Source: Coniochaeta sp. PMI_546 (lineage: Eukaryota; Ascomycota; Sordariomycetes; Coniochaetales; Coniochaetaceae). Taken from it: 64,000 nucleotides of DNA. Under the pieces are notes generated by a model. It ran no database searches. It saw only the letters and a program-made list of their open reading frames with translations, and was not told where the DNA came from. The translations under genes were made by a program, and so were the position numbers. Location of the stretch: positions 124,001 through 188,000 of the forward strand of contig MU271161.1 of assembly GCA_021432605.1 (NCBI GenBank), in the 5' to 3' direction. This document shows, one piece after another, positions 21,773 through 33,733 of this stretch. How positions within the stretch are numbered: the stretch's first letter is position 1; every line of letters begins with the position of its first letter.

Positions 21773-23132
21773 ATGGCTGAGCAGCTGATTCTCAAGGGTA
21801 CCCTCGAGGGCCACGTAAGTCCCCCTCCATTTCTCGAGGCTCTGCGATTGCCTGTGCCTGCGAACGACACCTTCGACCGGTGATATTTAAGACGACTAGA
21901 GTGAGCGTACCGATGGCTGACAAGCATTGTTTTGCAGAATGGCTGGGTCACCAGCTTGGCCACCTCCATTGAGAACCCCAACATGCTCCTGTCCGGCTCC
22001 CGCGACAAGACCCTGATCATCTGGAACCTCACCCGCGATGAGTCCCAGTACGGTTACCCCAAGCGGTCGCTCCACGGCCACTCCCACATCGTCTCCGACT
22101 GTGTATGTTTTTCTCTCGCTGGAACTGCTAGGAATGGAATGGGGGAATGTGACAGGTTGCTGATGCAGACCGCAGGTGATCTCCTCCGACGGCGCGTACG
22201 CTCTCTCTGCCTCGTGGGACAAGACTCTCCGCCTCTGGGAGCTTGCCACCGGCACCACCACCCGCCGCTTCGTCGGCCACACCAACGACGTTCTCTCCGT
22301 CTCCTTCTCCGCCGACAACCGCCAGATCGTCTCGGGCTCGCGCGACCGGACAATCAAGCTGTGGAACACCCTCGGTGACTGCAAGTACACCATCACCGAG
22401 AAGGGCCACACCGAGTGGGTGTCCTGCGTCCGCTTCTCGCCCAACCCCCAGAACCCCGTCATTGTCTCCTCTGGCTGGGACAAGCTTGTCAAGGTACGTT
22501 GTGATCCCCTGCTTAGACACGACACCCATCACCTCGCATGATGCTAGCACTTTTTCTCAAAAAGTATTTGCTACTTCAGAGCTTGTTTGGCAAGCAATGA
22601 GACAAAACACACAGCCCTGATTCCTAAACTCCGACCTTGACGCTCGTTGAAGAAATCAAAACACTCTTTGGTTTTTTTGCACAATGCTGATCATTTGGCA
22701 TCCTAGGTCTGGGAGCTCTCGACCTGCAAGCTGCAAACCGACCACATCGGCCACACTGGTTACATTAACACGGTCACCATCTCCCCCGACGGCTCCCTTT
22801 GCGCGTCCGGCGGCAAGGATGGCACCACCATGCTGTGGGACCTCAACGAGAGCAAGCACCTGTACTCGCTCAACGCCAACGACGAGATCCACGCTCTTGT
22901 CTTCTCCCCCAACCGGTACTGGCTCTGCGCTGCCACTGCCAGCAGCATCATCATCTTCGACCTCGAGAAGAAGAGCAAGGTTGACGAGCTCAAGCCCGAG
23001 TTCCAGAGCACCGGCAAGAAGAGCCGCGACCCGGAGTGCGTCAGCTTGGCCTGGTCCGCCGATGGCCAGACCCTGTTCGCCGGCTACACCGACAACATCA
23101 TCCGCGCGTGGGGTGTCATGTCCAGGGCATAG
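21773..23132 (+). CDS. cpc-2: RACK1/CPC-2, ribosome-associated Gbeta-like WD40 protein
   Basis: Four exons (21773-21814, 21938-22102, 22176-22493, 22707-23132) give 316 residues, the normal RACK1 length. Seven WD repeats are evident ([110 protein letters not shown]). The protein sits on the 40S head near the mRNA exit and links kinases and quality control to translation. In Neurospora and yeast (CPC-2, ASC1) it also affects general amino acid control, the pathway of GCN1 at the left end of the window. All introns are GT-AG and hold phase. The third intron (22494-22706, 213 nt) is the longest and carries a snoRNA. Confidence 0.97.
22533..22625 (+). ncRNA. snR24: U24-type box C/D snoRNA inside the RACK1 intron
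   Basis: Within the third RACK1 intron lie, in order: a C-box-like ATGATGC (22538-22544); a guide TATTTGCTACTT (22565-22576) running into a D'-like element TTCA/CAGA; a perfect hairpin GCTTG-TTTGG-CAAGC (22581-22595); a C'-like AATGAGA (22596-22602); and a D box CTGA (22617-22620). The guide, the hairpin position and AATGAGAC match yeast snR24 as I remember it, which also resides in the intron of the RACK1 gene ASC1. The guide is complementary to the large-subunit rRNA stretch GUAGCAAAUA, where U24 directs 2'-O-methylation. The second U24 guide (CACCAAGATCT in yeast) is not seen before the D box, so the box D half appears diverged. No clear terminal stem is visible; the ends are approximate. 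Confidence 0.82.
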
Positions 23133-25528
23133 GGTGTCGAGGATACGACTTCGGCGGCGGTTGCTGATGACGATTGGTAGGTTGGGTTGGGTGTACCTGG
23201 CACGGGTCAACGCTCGACCTACCGGCTTGTATGTGGCCCTGGTTTGATGGAGAGGCGGTGATGAGATGGGGAGCATTGACGTGTGGAAGGTGGTGAGCAT
23301 GGCAAGGGCAAACTTTCTCGTTGACGCGGATTCCATGGTGGTTGGCGTACTTCGGATGCTGCTTTGTCTCGCTTTTGGTCTCTTTTCATGGAATTGAAAA
23401 TGGAAGGGGGCTCTCCCAAAAAAGGATGTGCCATGGAGGCAACTGCGCAACTAGACCCAAGTGCTTACGTGTTTACCTTGAAATGGCTGAATGATCAACC
23501 TCAGTAGCCCCCTTGACGAAAAACAAAAATCCGAAAACAAAACACTACCAGCGTTCATACTGTGTGATATCCCTGTCCGCCGTCAACGTACTCACTGAGA
23601 TCTGCTTGGGGCGGCGGGCGATACGAAGGGGACCTGACGTCTCATTTTCCTTGCCCTCGGAAACCTCGAGGAGATCTCGAAGATATCGTTATCCTCTAGC
23701 ATACTTCACCCGGAGTATGAGCACATCACCACTAGAACCCACGTTGCAGACTTGCAGCAGCTGAACATGGATACAGTTGCTAGTATCGGCATACAAATCC
23801 AGCATGAGCACATTGCCAGGATGGTTACACTACGGTAATGCCCGGATGAGAATACAAACATAATATCTAACCTGGGCCCATGCGCAGTAGTAGGCTCTAG
23901 TAAATCCAGCATGCAGTAGTCCAACTGTTCAACAGTACCAGTCGACAGTCGACGCCAGACAATGATCAAGTAGCGAGGGTCCTCGGGTAACAGTGACTAG
24001 ACGTCCTCCGACAATTTCAAAAAAGGCCTAATTAATTAATTATCTCATGAGTACCATCACGGGATGACCTGTTAGGTACTCTGTCCCTTGTCTGTGGGAT
24101 TGCGGCTTGTGCGTTATGAGCCAAGGTCGGGAATGAGTTGGCCGGTATAGGGTAGGTAGGTCTGAATTGTGTTGCCCGATGTTCATATATACATACATGA
24201 CTTACCAAGAAGACTGTTAATGGTCCGACATCAATCTCACCATCGATGACACGCTCGGATATAGTATCAGCGTAGCGATGGGTAGATCATGAATATGTTG
24301 AGCAGTGATAAATGTCTCGTAGTTTCACGGAGTCCTGCAAACAAACCCCGTATGATATGATGCCTACTCGAGGAGAAACAACACTGAACCCCACGACGCT
24401 TTCCACTGTTTAACGATGTTCCTTCTCCCACAGCTACCGGTAGGCAGATACATACACGACTATCCACGTGCGAGCGGACTGTGTTCTTGATAGGAATCTG
24501 GAGAGAGTTGGTAAAACCATCAAACCTCAAATCAGCCACGCAGAAAAAGAAAAATCAACGTCATAGCTGCAGACCGCGGCTACCTCACCCTGAGCATATA
24601 TTATGCCGCCTACGGCTGTTACACGCAGCGAGCTTGGGAGCAAGGCCAGAGCACTACCGAACTGACTCACAGGCAGAAACCCTTCCTCATACCAGGAGGA
24701 AGAAGCACATGCACAATAAAAGACCTAGGTCCATGCTTTCGATCACGAGAGGCATATACACATGTTAGAGGTATACACGGCAGAGATGCTGTATTATCCA
24801 AGCTAGTAGACGTGAAGCCGTGTCCGATAGCACATTCCATATCATACGCATACGACAAGAGGAAAGAGAGGTTGGGAGGGAGGAGAAAAAAAAAAGATCT
24901 AATGTTTTGCTGCGCCCGCGTCGCGGCGGAACTTTTTGCGCAACGAACAATACATAGACAGGTTAATAACAAGCAAGCAACAACCCCGGACAGACTGACG
25001 TGTACGCTGCCTGCCTGCCTGTCAAAAAAACAAAATGAGTCCCAGAGGAAGCCCCTCCAATCTCGCAGATCCCTTTCGTCCCTTCGCAAAGTACGCAAAA
25101 CGCGGCAGTCGACTGAACCGAACTGGAATACTGGCGCAAGAGCGAGAGAGGAACAAAAAAAAGAGAGAAAAAAGATATCGCCAAAGGTCAGAACCTTCCT
25201 CCAATCCAAACGCCGTGACAATGCTCGTTGCACCAAAGGGAGAATGTGAAGATGCAGGCCGCCGATGATACCGAGTACAGAAGTTTGGTGAGAGTAAGAA
25301 CAGGCAGAGAGTGATAATTAAGCAACGAGGACGCCTGTAGCGCAGAGCATCGTCATAATCCAAGGCTCATTTTCCAGCTGAGCCTTCCAGAGAGGGATAG
25401 CTTTAACCAATCGGATAGTGAGAAGGTTCGTAGTATGGGGAGCTCCAGAGCATGGTGGGTAGCTCAGGTCCACCGCCTCCATGGGAAGCTTCCTCCACGG
25501 CATAGTCATTTGGCACCGAGCGCGGCTC
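23133..25528. other. Convergent intergenic, 2.4 kb without a gene
   Basis: Spacer between the RACK1 (+) and SOM1-like (-) 3' ends. No supported gene; the small open frames have no family resemblance. There are AT-rich patches (TTAATTAATTAATTA near 24030, an A-run near 24890) and a GGTAGGTAGG word near 24150. Long UTRs may cover part of it. Confidence 0.5.
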
Positions 25529-28238
25529 CTAATCTGCGCCGATGCCGTCGTTTTCCATGTACGTGCTGGTGTTGAAGTCAAACCCGGTACCGTCATCACC
25601 AGCGCCGTCATGCAGGAAAGAGTCAAAATCGAAGTCGTTCAGGACATCGTTCGTGTTCAGAGGATTGGCGGCAAAGCTCATGTCACCAAAGTCCTGTATT
25701 GCGCGTTAGTCAACGGGCAGGCGAAACTTTAAAATAAAGAATCAAAACTTACAATCACTCCGTTGGGATCCATGCTGAAGCTTTGAGACGGATCAGGGAT
25801 CTGCTGTGCTGCTACCGGGGCCGGAGCCGGGGGTGGAGGTGCGGCCTGCCCGTTGGGAACCATCTGCGTTGGAGCAGCATTCGGTCCCTTGGGGTTGAAG
25901 GTCTGCGGAGCAGCAGGAGTGATGGGAGTGGCAGGCGTGGGCGCTTCCGGTTCCGGCGCTGGCTCTGCCGCTGGGGTGGCGGCGGTGTTGGCATTGGCAT
26001 TGGCATTCGCATTTGCATTAGCCTTCTTCTGCGATGCGGCCTCGGCCAGTGTCAGTAACTCTTCTTCATGCACGCGAGTAGAGATAATGCTGGATCCTAC
26101 CTTGCTCTTCGCGTTCTTGGTTTCCTTCTTCTTAGGCGCAGCCTTGTTCCCCTGCGATGGCGTCGGTGGAGCTGCAGTACTTGTCTGCGGCGAGGATGTG
26201 GCATTCCGGGAATTGCCATTGTTACCAGCAGCGGCGGGCGCGGATGGCGGAGGCATAGATCGCTGTGGTCCACCCTGCACTTGTGGCTGCGCACCCTGAG
26301 GAGGGATCGGCTGGCCGTTCATTCCAGCTTGCCAGTTGATCGGTGCGCCTCCTTGGCCAGCCTGTTGCTGCTGGCGCATCATCTGCGGATTCATCTGCCC
26401 ATTGAAGGGTTGGCCAGGGTGCGAGTTTGGAGGCCGCATGTTACCGTTCATCTGCGCAGCAGCCATGTTTGCCTCCATGCCGTTCATGCCCTTGTAGAAG
26501 TGCGGTGCGTTCATGGGATCCATCTGGTTTCCACCGATGAAGTTGATGGGGTTCGGCGAGTTGTGCGAATGAGCCCCGTCAGGCGCGGGCGAACCCATGT
26601 TAGCCGCGTTGTTCAACTGCGGGTTGCCGCGCTTCATCTGGTCCGCGGGGTTTGGCGATGCTCCGCTTCGACCGCCCTGTGGCGAGGTGCCCTGGAACGA
26701 CTGCGCGTTGGGTCCGCTGGGGCCACCGGGGCCGTCAGCCCTCGGTACACCGCCCGTGAGGTCCTGTTCCTGTCGTGCCATCATGAGCCTTTTCTTGTTC
26801 TGTTGCTCCAAGAGCATGAGCTGCATCTGATAATCTTGCAGGGCGTGGTTGCTTCCACCTCCAGCCTGGGCGCCGTTCGGCCCAGGCCGCATACCACCCG
26901 GACCACCCATGTCCTGCGCGTTGTAAAAGTTGGCCATCTGGACAGGGTCAGTGCCCTGGGGTACCATGGGCGAGCCTTGATTTTGGGGGCCGGGAGCGTT
27001 CGGCATGGCCTTGTTCGGCATTTGGTTTCCGTGATGCTGCTGAAGATTAGCAGCGTACGTGGCAATGGTTTTGGCCTGTACGTGAGGGTTTTGATTTGTG
27101 AAGGCCTGGAGCTGATCAGGATTCAGTGTTTCGGGATTTATGCCATGCGATAATAATAATTGCTGTGCTGAGGCATTAGGGCCGTTTCCTACCTGTTGGC
27201 CTGGCATCCCTTGTCCCGCCGGCCTTCCGTTAGGCATCATGACGCCCTGGTTGGGGTTGTTAAAGGGACCACCCTCCAATCGTGGCCGTTTGGATGGAGA
27301 CGGAGCATTGTCGGTCGATCCGGGAGAAGCAGGTCTTGCGCGGTTTCCATCCATGTCGGAGGGGTCTCGCTGCATCTGGCCGCCTTTTTGCTGGAGCATG
27401 TGCATGGCTTGGGGGCTAGAGATGGAGAAGTGGCTGGTCAGTTACAAGGTCTACGCACTGCAAGCATCACGTTCGTCCGAGGGAAGCTACTGACTTGTTC
27501 TGGCTATTTGCCATTGCTGTCCTGGGTAGCGGGTTTTGGCCGGGCTTTATAGCCATGTTGAGGTTCATGCCACCATTTTGCATATTACGCATGAGGTGGA
27601 AGTTCTGCTGGTTCATGTCTGGCCGCATGTGGCGCAACATGTCCTGCTGTTGCTGTTGGCGATTCCTAGACGCTTGTTGCTGGGCCTGACATCACGATTA
27701 GCTCCACAACAAGCGCAACAGTACGATCTTGGACATGACATACCTGTGCATGCTGCACATATTGCGCCACTTGCCCGTTTGATCCTTTACCCTTCTGAGC
27801 GTTGAGCATGTCCCAGAAAAGACAAAACCACTCGTACAGGAAGCAACTGTCTGGTAGTGGCGTTGGGATCTGAGGGGCCGGGAGGTCATCTGGACGTTTC
27901 TGATCCATCTCTTCTTTCGAATCCGTGTCCATATGATCGTCGCCGAGCCCGTTGCCCAAGAGGTTTCCATTTTCGTCGCGACGACCACCAGGGCTATCCT
28001 TCTGCACCTTGATCTGCGCGTCGCTGTTGAGTATGGCGCGAGCACAGTCGAACATGCCGTATCGGAGGAAATACTCGTATATGTATGTGTTTAACAGCAA
28101 CCGGTTATCCTGATGAGCCTGTAGTTGCCTCTGTGCGCCGCCTTGTTGGGGGGCGCCGGTTGCGCCATTATTCATCATCGGTGGTCCGCCGACCGGTCCG
28201 CCCATGGGACCCATGTTTGCCATATTGACGTTGTTCAT
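25529..28238 (-). CDS. SOM1/FLO8-type LisH (LUFS) transcriptional regulator
   Basis: Four exons on the minus strand (28238-27744, 27685-27495, 27415-25753, 25693-25529) give 837 residues; the three introns are GT-AG and keep phase. A Gly/Met/Asn-rich start leads to a LisH/LUFS domain at about residues 40-155 (RLLLNTYIYEYFLRYGMFDC, SCFLYEWFCLFWDMLNAQKG). The long middle part is low in complexity and rich in Gln, Asn, Pro, Gly and Met, with a short nuclear-signal-like SPSKRPRLEGG and an (Asn-Ala)n run (forward strand about 25994-26028). The C terminus is strongly acidic with Phe (DVLNDFDFDSFLHDGAGDD), as in activation domains. The closest known proteins are Magnaporthe Som1 and Aspergillus SomA, which act in the cAMP/PKA pathway on adhesion, conidiation and virulence. 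Orthology is by architecture and the LUFS motif; the middle is too low in complexity to help. Confidence 0.88.
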
Positions 28239-31134
28239 GACTGTTGTCGAATGAGTATGTCGTGGAATGTAGGTCTAAATAATTCGAATGTGGGTTTAAC
28301 AGCCACACGATGCGTCTGGCGAATGCCGTGACAAAGATTATTTCCTGTAGGTTCTAAAACGCAATCGTTGTCAGCCACCCAAAAGGCGAAGAAGCGTGCG
28401 GCACACGGAACGCTAAATCCGGGAGACCGCGTTCGGAGAAAGGAGCGATAGAATGAGTGCGCCCAAGATGCAGCCGTGATAAAGCAAATGGAATTAGAAA
28501 ATAGTATCGGATAACTTACAATCAAGGGTAAAGTCAAGTGCGAAGGACGGCGGCGAGGACGTCGAATGTCAGACGCGGATGACGGATTCAATCTCGATTG
28601 TACGAGCGCTCAGTTTTGCGACAGCGACGCGAGATGCAGGGGGTTGGTTGGCTTATTCGGCCAGAGCCAGGGGTCGGAGTATTCAAGCACTTCGTACCCG
28701 CGCAAGATATTATGGTCGAGAATAAAATTGAGAGAAGTCGTTTGTGTTCCGCTATTGGAAGCAGTTGGCACAGGTAGATCGTTGATAGTGGATGCAGTGG
28801 GATGATGCGGTGGTAATATGCCTGGAGCTCGAGCTTGCACGACTGCAGACGTAAAATCGACTTGGCACCTCAAAGGGTGGTGGTGGTGGTAGTACAGTCC
28901 AGCGATCCTCCTCTTCCAACAAGAGGCACAACTAGGAGTCCCTCCTGGCAGGCGTGCTGTTGTTCACCTCGTCCGCCAGCTCGGCCTGGACGTGATGGGC
29001 GGGAGTGGCTGGTGCCAGTCGCAATCGGCGTCCTTATCCACGTCACCTGGTTTTCGCCCTTGCTCTCGTGGTTCCCGCGGCGCAACACGTTGTCGTTCCT
29101 AGGACGAGAAATCGTTCCGAAATATTTGGTGAGGGGCAGTTGCGGCAATGAGTGAAACATTCAAATGGTCACGGTTTTGGGGGGGAGAAAGAGGGCCGGA
29201 TCATAGGAGAGGGTCCAAGGAACCAGAAGCTTTAGGGTAAGTTAAAGCTGGTGGTTGAGAGTGGCGGTGGATTATCGTAAAAGGTGGGAAAAAAGAAAGG
29301 AGCCCTGGTGACGAGAGGCAGAGACGGGGTTGAAATATCAGACTTTCACCACAGCACAGAACCAGCGCTGCCACCATACAAAGGAACAACTTGTGTCACT
29401 CTTTGAGAGGCCTGAAAGTGGCAGACTGCTGATAAGTCGCTGGGTGGCCCAGGCACAGTCAGAAAAGCCAGAGGGTTCAATCAAAATGGGGGTGATGAGG
29501 AGCGCGAATGTCAGATTTCGGGGGGGAAGGCTGCCAGACCCTCAATCCGGAACCCAGGCTCGGAACCCTGGGGATGCGCGCAGTTCCTGGAACGGAGGTG
29601 CGGGCGATTTCACGCGTACATCTTATACTGATGCCTGAGAAATGGGGAATCAAGGCACCCTTGCGTCTGGCTTAGGCAACAATGCGCCGGCTTTTGCATC
29701 TTAGTGCCCCGCTTACAGCATATTTTTACCTTTGTTTGCAACTATCCAGCATATCATGTCATCCTGTGCTACGAGCATCTTGTACTGGAAAACTATCACG
29801 GTGATGGGACCGTCACGGGACGCTGTTATCCCGTACTTTTGCTCACACAAGAAATGGGGAAATAAAAACAGAACCAAGATAATAATTCGCGGCAATGTCA
29901 AGCAAGTTTGTCGCTGCGACTTGAATTTATCATCACGTCGAAGAGCTCCTACGCATGTGTCAATATGGTCGTCCCCACAAGGAAGCTTATATGAGCTTGG
30001 GATGTGATTTGAGTTTAGGAACGATGGACCCTGTGGGGACGACAGGACGTATTCAATGTATTGCGTATTCATGATATGACGATAAGGTGAAACTGGCGCT
30101 GACGGCCAGCTTTGTTGCTGGTGAAAGAACTTCAGAGGTGACTCACACCTGTAGGCCTACCTTAGGTCATAAGGTCAAATACCTGGCTAGAGGTAGTCCT
30201 GCCATCGTTCTAGACGCCCTTGTTGATTATCATGGGCGGCGAATATGAGCTGGCCACGGGACGAGCTGTGGGTGACGATGGTTAAGCTAAGCCCCGCCGA
30301 TCCGGCGGATGATATGATCTGGCCGAACGGCATACTCGGGTGCGAGTCGAGATCGTCCGTGGAGTTCAGGTTCCACTTACCTCTTTACTGTGAGGTGTCT
30401 ACTCTGTTCATCGCATGTGTGAGTCTACACGTGTAGTGGAATTGTGTTGCACTTTCCGCCGAGATGGCTTGATGATGTGCACATTTGTTCGGCTCCTGCC
30501 GGCAGCGTCTCCGTCGGCACTCCCGTTGTACCTTGCATTAGCACCACTGGACGTTTCAGCCCTGAATGACAGCTGGAGGTGCTGGAAATTCTCGGCAGTC
30601 CTGTGAGAGGGGTACGGTGCTTTAAAAAGAGAATAAAGGACACAAATATGCCAGATTTGTGCCCTGGCTTCTATGATCTACAGCGCCATGCATAAAAACC
30701 TGGGGAAAGCTTGGGAAGACGCAGGATATGCCTGGTCGCTCCTTCCTCCACATCAGATCAGTTTTTAAAGTCGCAACGGCCTGAGATCCCGTCTACCTAC
30801 TAAGAGACGGGATCGGTGGGTCGCCTCCACAAGCTGCAACTTCATTGTTCAAGGCTCTTCAAGCTGGATTGAGGTCGCAGCCGAAATTCAGCCCACACGA
30901 CTCAGATCACGTATCTCTTCAAGTAGGTTGCTCACAAACACGGGACCTGAACATCGAACCTACCTAGTAGGTAGGTACAGACCTCGAACTAGCGCGGAAC
31001 ACAAGACCCTGGATTATCACTTCGACAGGGTATGTCTTCTCATGGTTGTTGTATCCTTATGTATGTACATGCACCCTCACATTATGAAGAACCTTGTTGT
31101 TGCTCAGGTTATGTGATTCCTGGACACAATGCCG
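28239..31134. other. Long upstream region of the SOM1-like gene, 2.9 kb
   Basis: No gene found. The stretch starts with the SOM1-like gene's leader; minus-strand donor-like GTAAGT near 28515 suggests a 5' UTR intron. Farther right are a 12-base inverted repeat (29968-30043), an AGGTAG-type palindrome cluster near 30955-30980, and the 3' side of the next minus-strand gene. Confidence 0.45.
29968..30043. repeat. Inverted repeat with 12-base perfect arms
   Basis: GTCGTCCCCACA (29968-29979) and its exact reverse complement (30032-30043) are separated by 52 bases. It lies about 1.7 kb upstream of the SOM1-like start. It could form a hairpin or bind a dimeric factor; no transposon signature surrounds it. 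Confidence 0.75.
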
Positions 31135-32422
31135 TCACAGTCTCCTCCTCGACTCAAACGTCGACCTTGGCGTCGCATCCCCCTCCAGCTCAAAAACCGC
31201 ATTCCCGTGCGGCTCAACAGGCGACGCGGCACCACCGTTCTCCGAAAACGTCCCGTCCGTCGGCGACACAATCCACGTCTGGTCCGACCTCCTGAACATC
31301 GGCCCGTTCCTCCCCGGCGGTATCCTATCCGATGGCAGCCTCGTCGGGAGCTCCGTGACGACCGCTCGCCCGTCTAGCTCACCAACCTCCTCGCTGCCCA
31401 GCTCCGCCTGCGGCCGGCCATTTCTTGCGTCCTTCTCGTCGACCGCTCCTGCGGCCGCTGATGGTGATGTCCCTGCATCTGTAGCTGCAGCATTCCTCTC
31501 CTTCCTCTTCCGTAGCCGGAGGTACACGATTGCAAGTGCGATCAGTAAAAGTACTCCAAGAGAGACGCCCACGCCGATGCCGGCTTTGGCTCCCGAGCTG
31601 AGACCCGAGGAACCCGTTAGTATTGCTGGAGCGGTTGATGATACGGTTGGGGATGTCGAACTCGACGACGAGCTGGATGTTTGTGTCGGAATCCCGGTTG
31701 TCGGCAAGGTAAGAGGTGTTGATGTTGCCGAAGAAGTCGACTTCGAGACAGATGTGGTCTTGGCCGGCACATCGGAAGCCTGGAAGTTAAGCTGGTACAG
31801 CGGCGCAAACAGGACGTAGCTCTGAAGGACTTTGTCCGATACTGTGTTCGGCACCGTAACCTCAGAAAACTCGACAAAGGTGCCAGAGTCGCATTGCACC
31901 GTGACGAAGGATGTCGAGGTCGCTGTTATGACGCATGTCTGTGCGAGAGTGTTGCTTGCCGATACCTGAGAGATGGAGAAGCCACTGTGCAGATCAGCCG
32001 CGTCAGATTGCACGAGATGAAATGGTCACAGTCGCATTTCGCTGCTAAAACTCCCCGTGACACTCTTACCTCGGACAACAAGCCAGCGCCGTCTCACCGG
32101 GCAGCATAGAGTACTCGACGCCCCAACCGGCCGCTCCCCCGGCCGTCGCCATGGCCGCCGTGGAGTAACCGGCCGGACACGCGATACCTGGCGAGTACAA
32201 GCCCCAGCCCATCATAACACCGGGGTCAAGGTGCGCCTGGCTGCCGGACCTCGGCGGCCAGCAGTCGGTGAAGTCGTGCGCGTTGCTGACGGGGTTGCAC
32301 GTCTGGCCCTGCCACACAGTCGTGCACGTGTCGCAAAGGGCCATCGCGTACAAGCATATTGGGGGCGGTGTCCATGTTGTCGTCAGGGGACCCAGGAGGG
32401 TCCGTGGTGATGGCGTCGACAT
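31135..32422 (-). CDS. Single-pass membrane protein, Cys-rich outer part with Ser/Thr stalk
   Basis: Two exons (32422-32070, 31984-31135) give 400 residues. There is no classical signal peptide: the start runs STPSPRTLLGPLTTTWTPPP. The N-terminal half carries spaced cysteines and aromatic residues (LCDTCTTVWQGQTC, DCWPPR, GIACPAGYSTAA, ALACCPSGF). A Ser/Thr-rich stalk follows (about residues 200-245), then one membrane span at about 250-275 (GVGVSLGVLLLIALAIVYL), a basic stop-transfer RLRKRKERN, and a cytoplasmic tail of about 115 residues. The intron splits the codon joining ACCP to SGF. The layout recalls fungal cell-surface sensors of the WSC/MID kind, but the cysteine pattern is not a WSC domain and I do not know its function. 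Proteins with this start pattern are common in filamentous ascomycetes. Confidence 0.8.
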
Positions 32423-33733
32423 TGGCTGTGCGATATCAAGGAGGTAAAGGTAGATATCTACCTATCTAATACCTAGAGTATCCACTGCGCTGGGGTGCAG
32501 CGCCATCTGCAGCGCCCTTATGGCGGTTTTTTTTTGGGGCGATTTGGGTACCAGAAATTGGAACTGTGGTAAGGTAGGAGGAAGAGGAGGGGAGAAGGCG
32601 ATGCTATCGGCCATAACTGAAGTATACGTGTAGATCCAGCTTGTTGATCAGTGAAAGTTGGTTTTCCTTTTGGGTCACATCGGCTGTTTCAATAGTAACT
32701 TCATTCTTCGACCGTACCCTATGGCGCAAAAGTGGTCGCGGCAGTACCACGGTAGCTCGGTGTCACAAAAATTGGGTTTCTTGCAGAGGCAGATGGGTGG
32801 TGGTGATGTCACGGAGCAGCATTTTGATCCCTGAGACCAGACATTCCTAGTAAATTACCAGCCCAAAACCTGCTTCCGAACCGCCCAAGACACGCACACT
32901 TAGCCCGTAGACCACCGCTAGTGGTAGCATAGTGTGCCATTGCATTGCATGGGGGGGATATAGATCCAGCGTAGCGCGAATGGTTGGTTGAGATGAATTA
33001 TAACGTATTTGAGTATATGTCTGTTTCTGCTGTAAGGTACGGGCAAGTACGCCCATATACAGACAGGATGGCTTTCAGTAATGCAGATGTACCATCACCG
33101 GGCTCGTATGTATTGCAGCCAGATTCGTTGACTTACCCGATAAATCTATCATTTGTGCTTTAGATCAGAACAATCTGGAGTGCGATAATAAGACATTGAT
33201 ACGACATCTGAACTGGATTTCCTGCGTGCGCAAGTTGGATGCTCCAGATACATGGCACAGGAGAATGAATAGATGCTTCCTGACAACGTCTGGGGGCAAA
33301 TTTAGCACGGTATGGATGAAGCTCATCAAAGTGAGCACATTACACCGTACTCCAGTGTTGACACAGAACAGTGGTAAAGGGTCAGGACGACCATGGCACC
33401 AGTCCAGAGGCGGAGGCATATACGCCCATAGTTTCTCGAATTTGAATAGCTCTTCATGTCCAAGCAAGGCTCCCTCCCACCTAAACAGGAAGGATTCCGC
33501 CCAAGTAGCGAGGGAGACAACTCAGCTGCATAGAAAGCGACGGAAATGTTATTTTCCTCGGTCTACACAGATGATACTCATATCGCAGGGCTGATCGGCG
33601 TAGATGATGCCGTTCGCAAACGCAAGAATCCCAGAGCCAAGCACTTTCCATTCCCCTTTCGTCATAACGACATATCGGGGTGCTTGTAAAACAGAGTGTC
33701 CATCCAACTCCATACGCCATGCTCGACGCAAGC
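32423..33733. other. Intergenic, 1.3 kb
   Basis: No gene supported. It holds the promoter of the membrane protein gene (a palindrome-rich AGGTAGATATCTACCT near 32448 and a T-run near 32527) and the 3' side of BET3. Open frames here show no family features. Confidence 0.5.

Noticed and set aside
22620-22706. Second CTGA (near 22688) as the snoRNA D box
   Set aside because: It lies in GCTGATC about 20 bases before the acceptor and is better explained as the intron branch point; the CTGA at 22617 fits snoRNA size.
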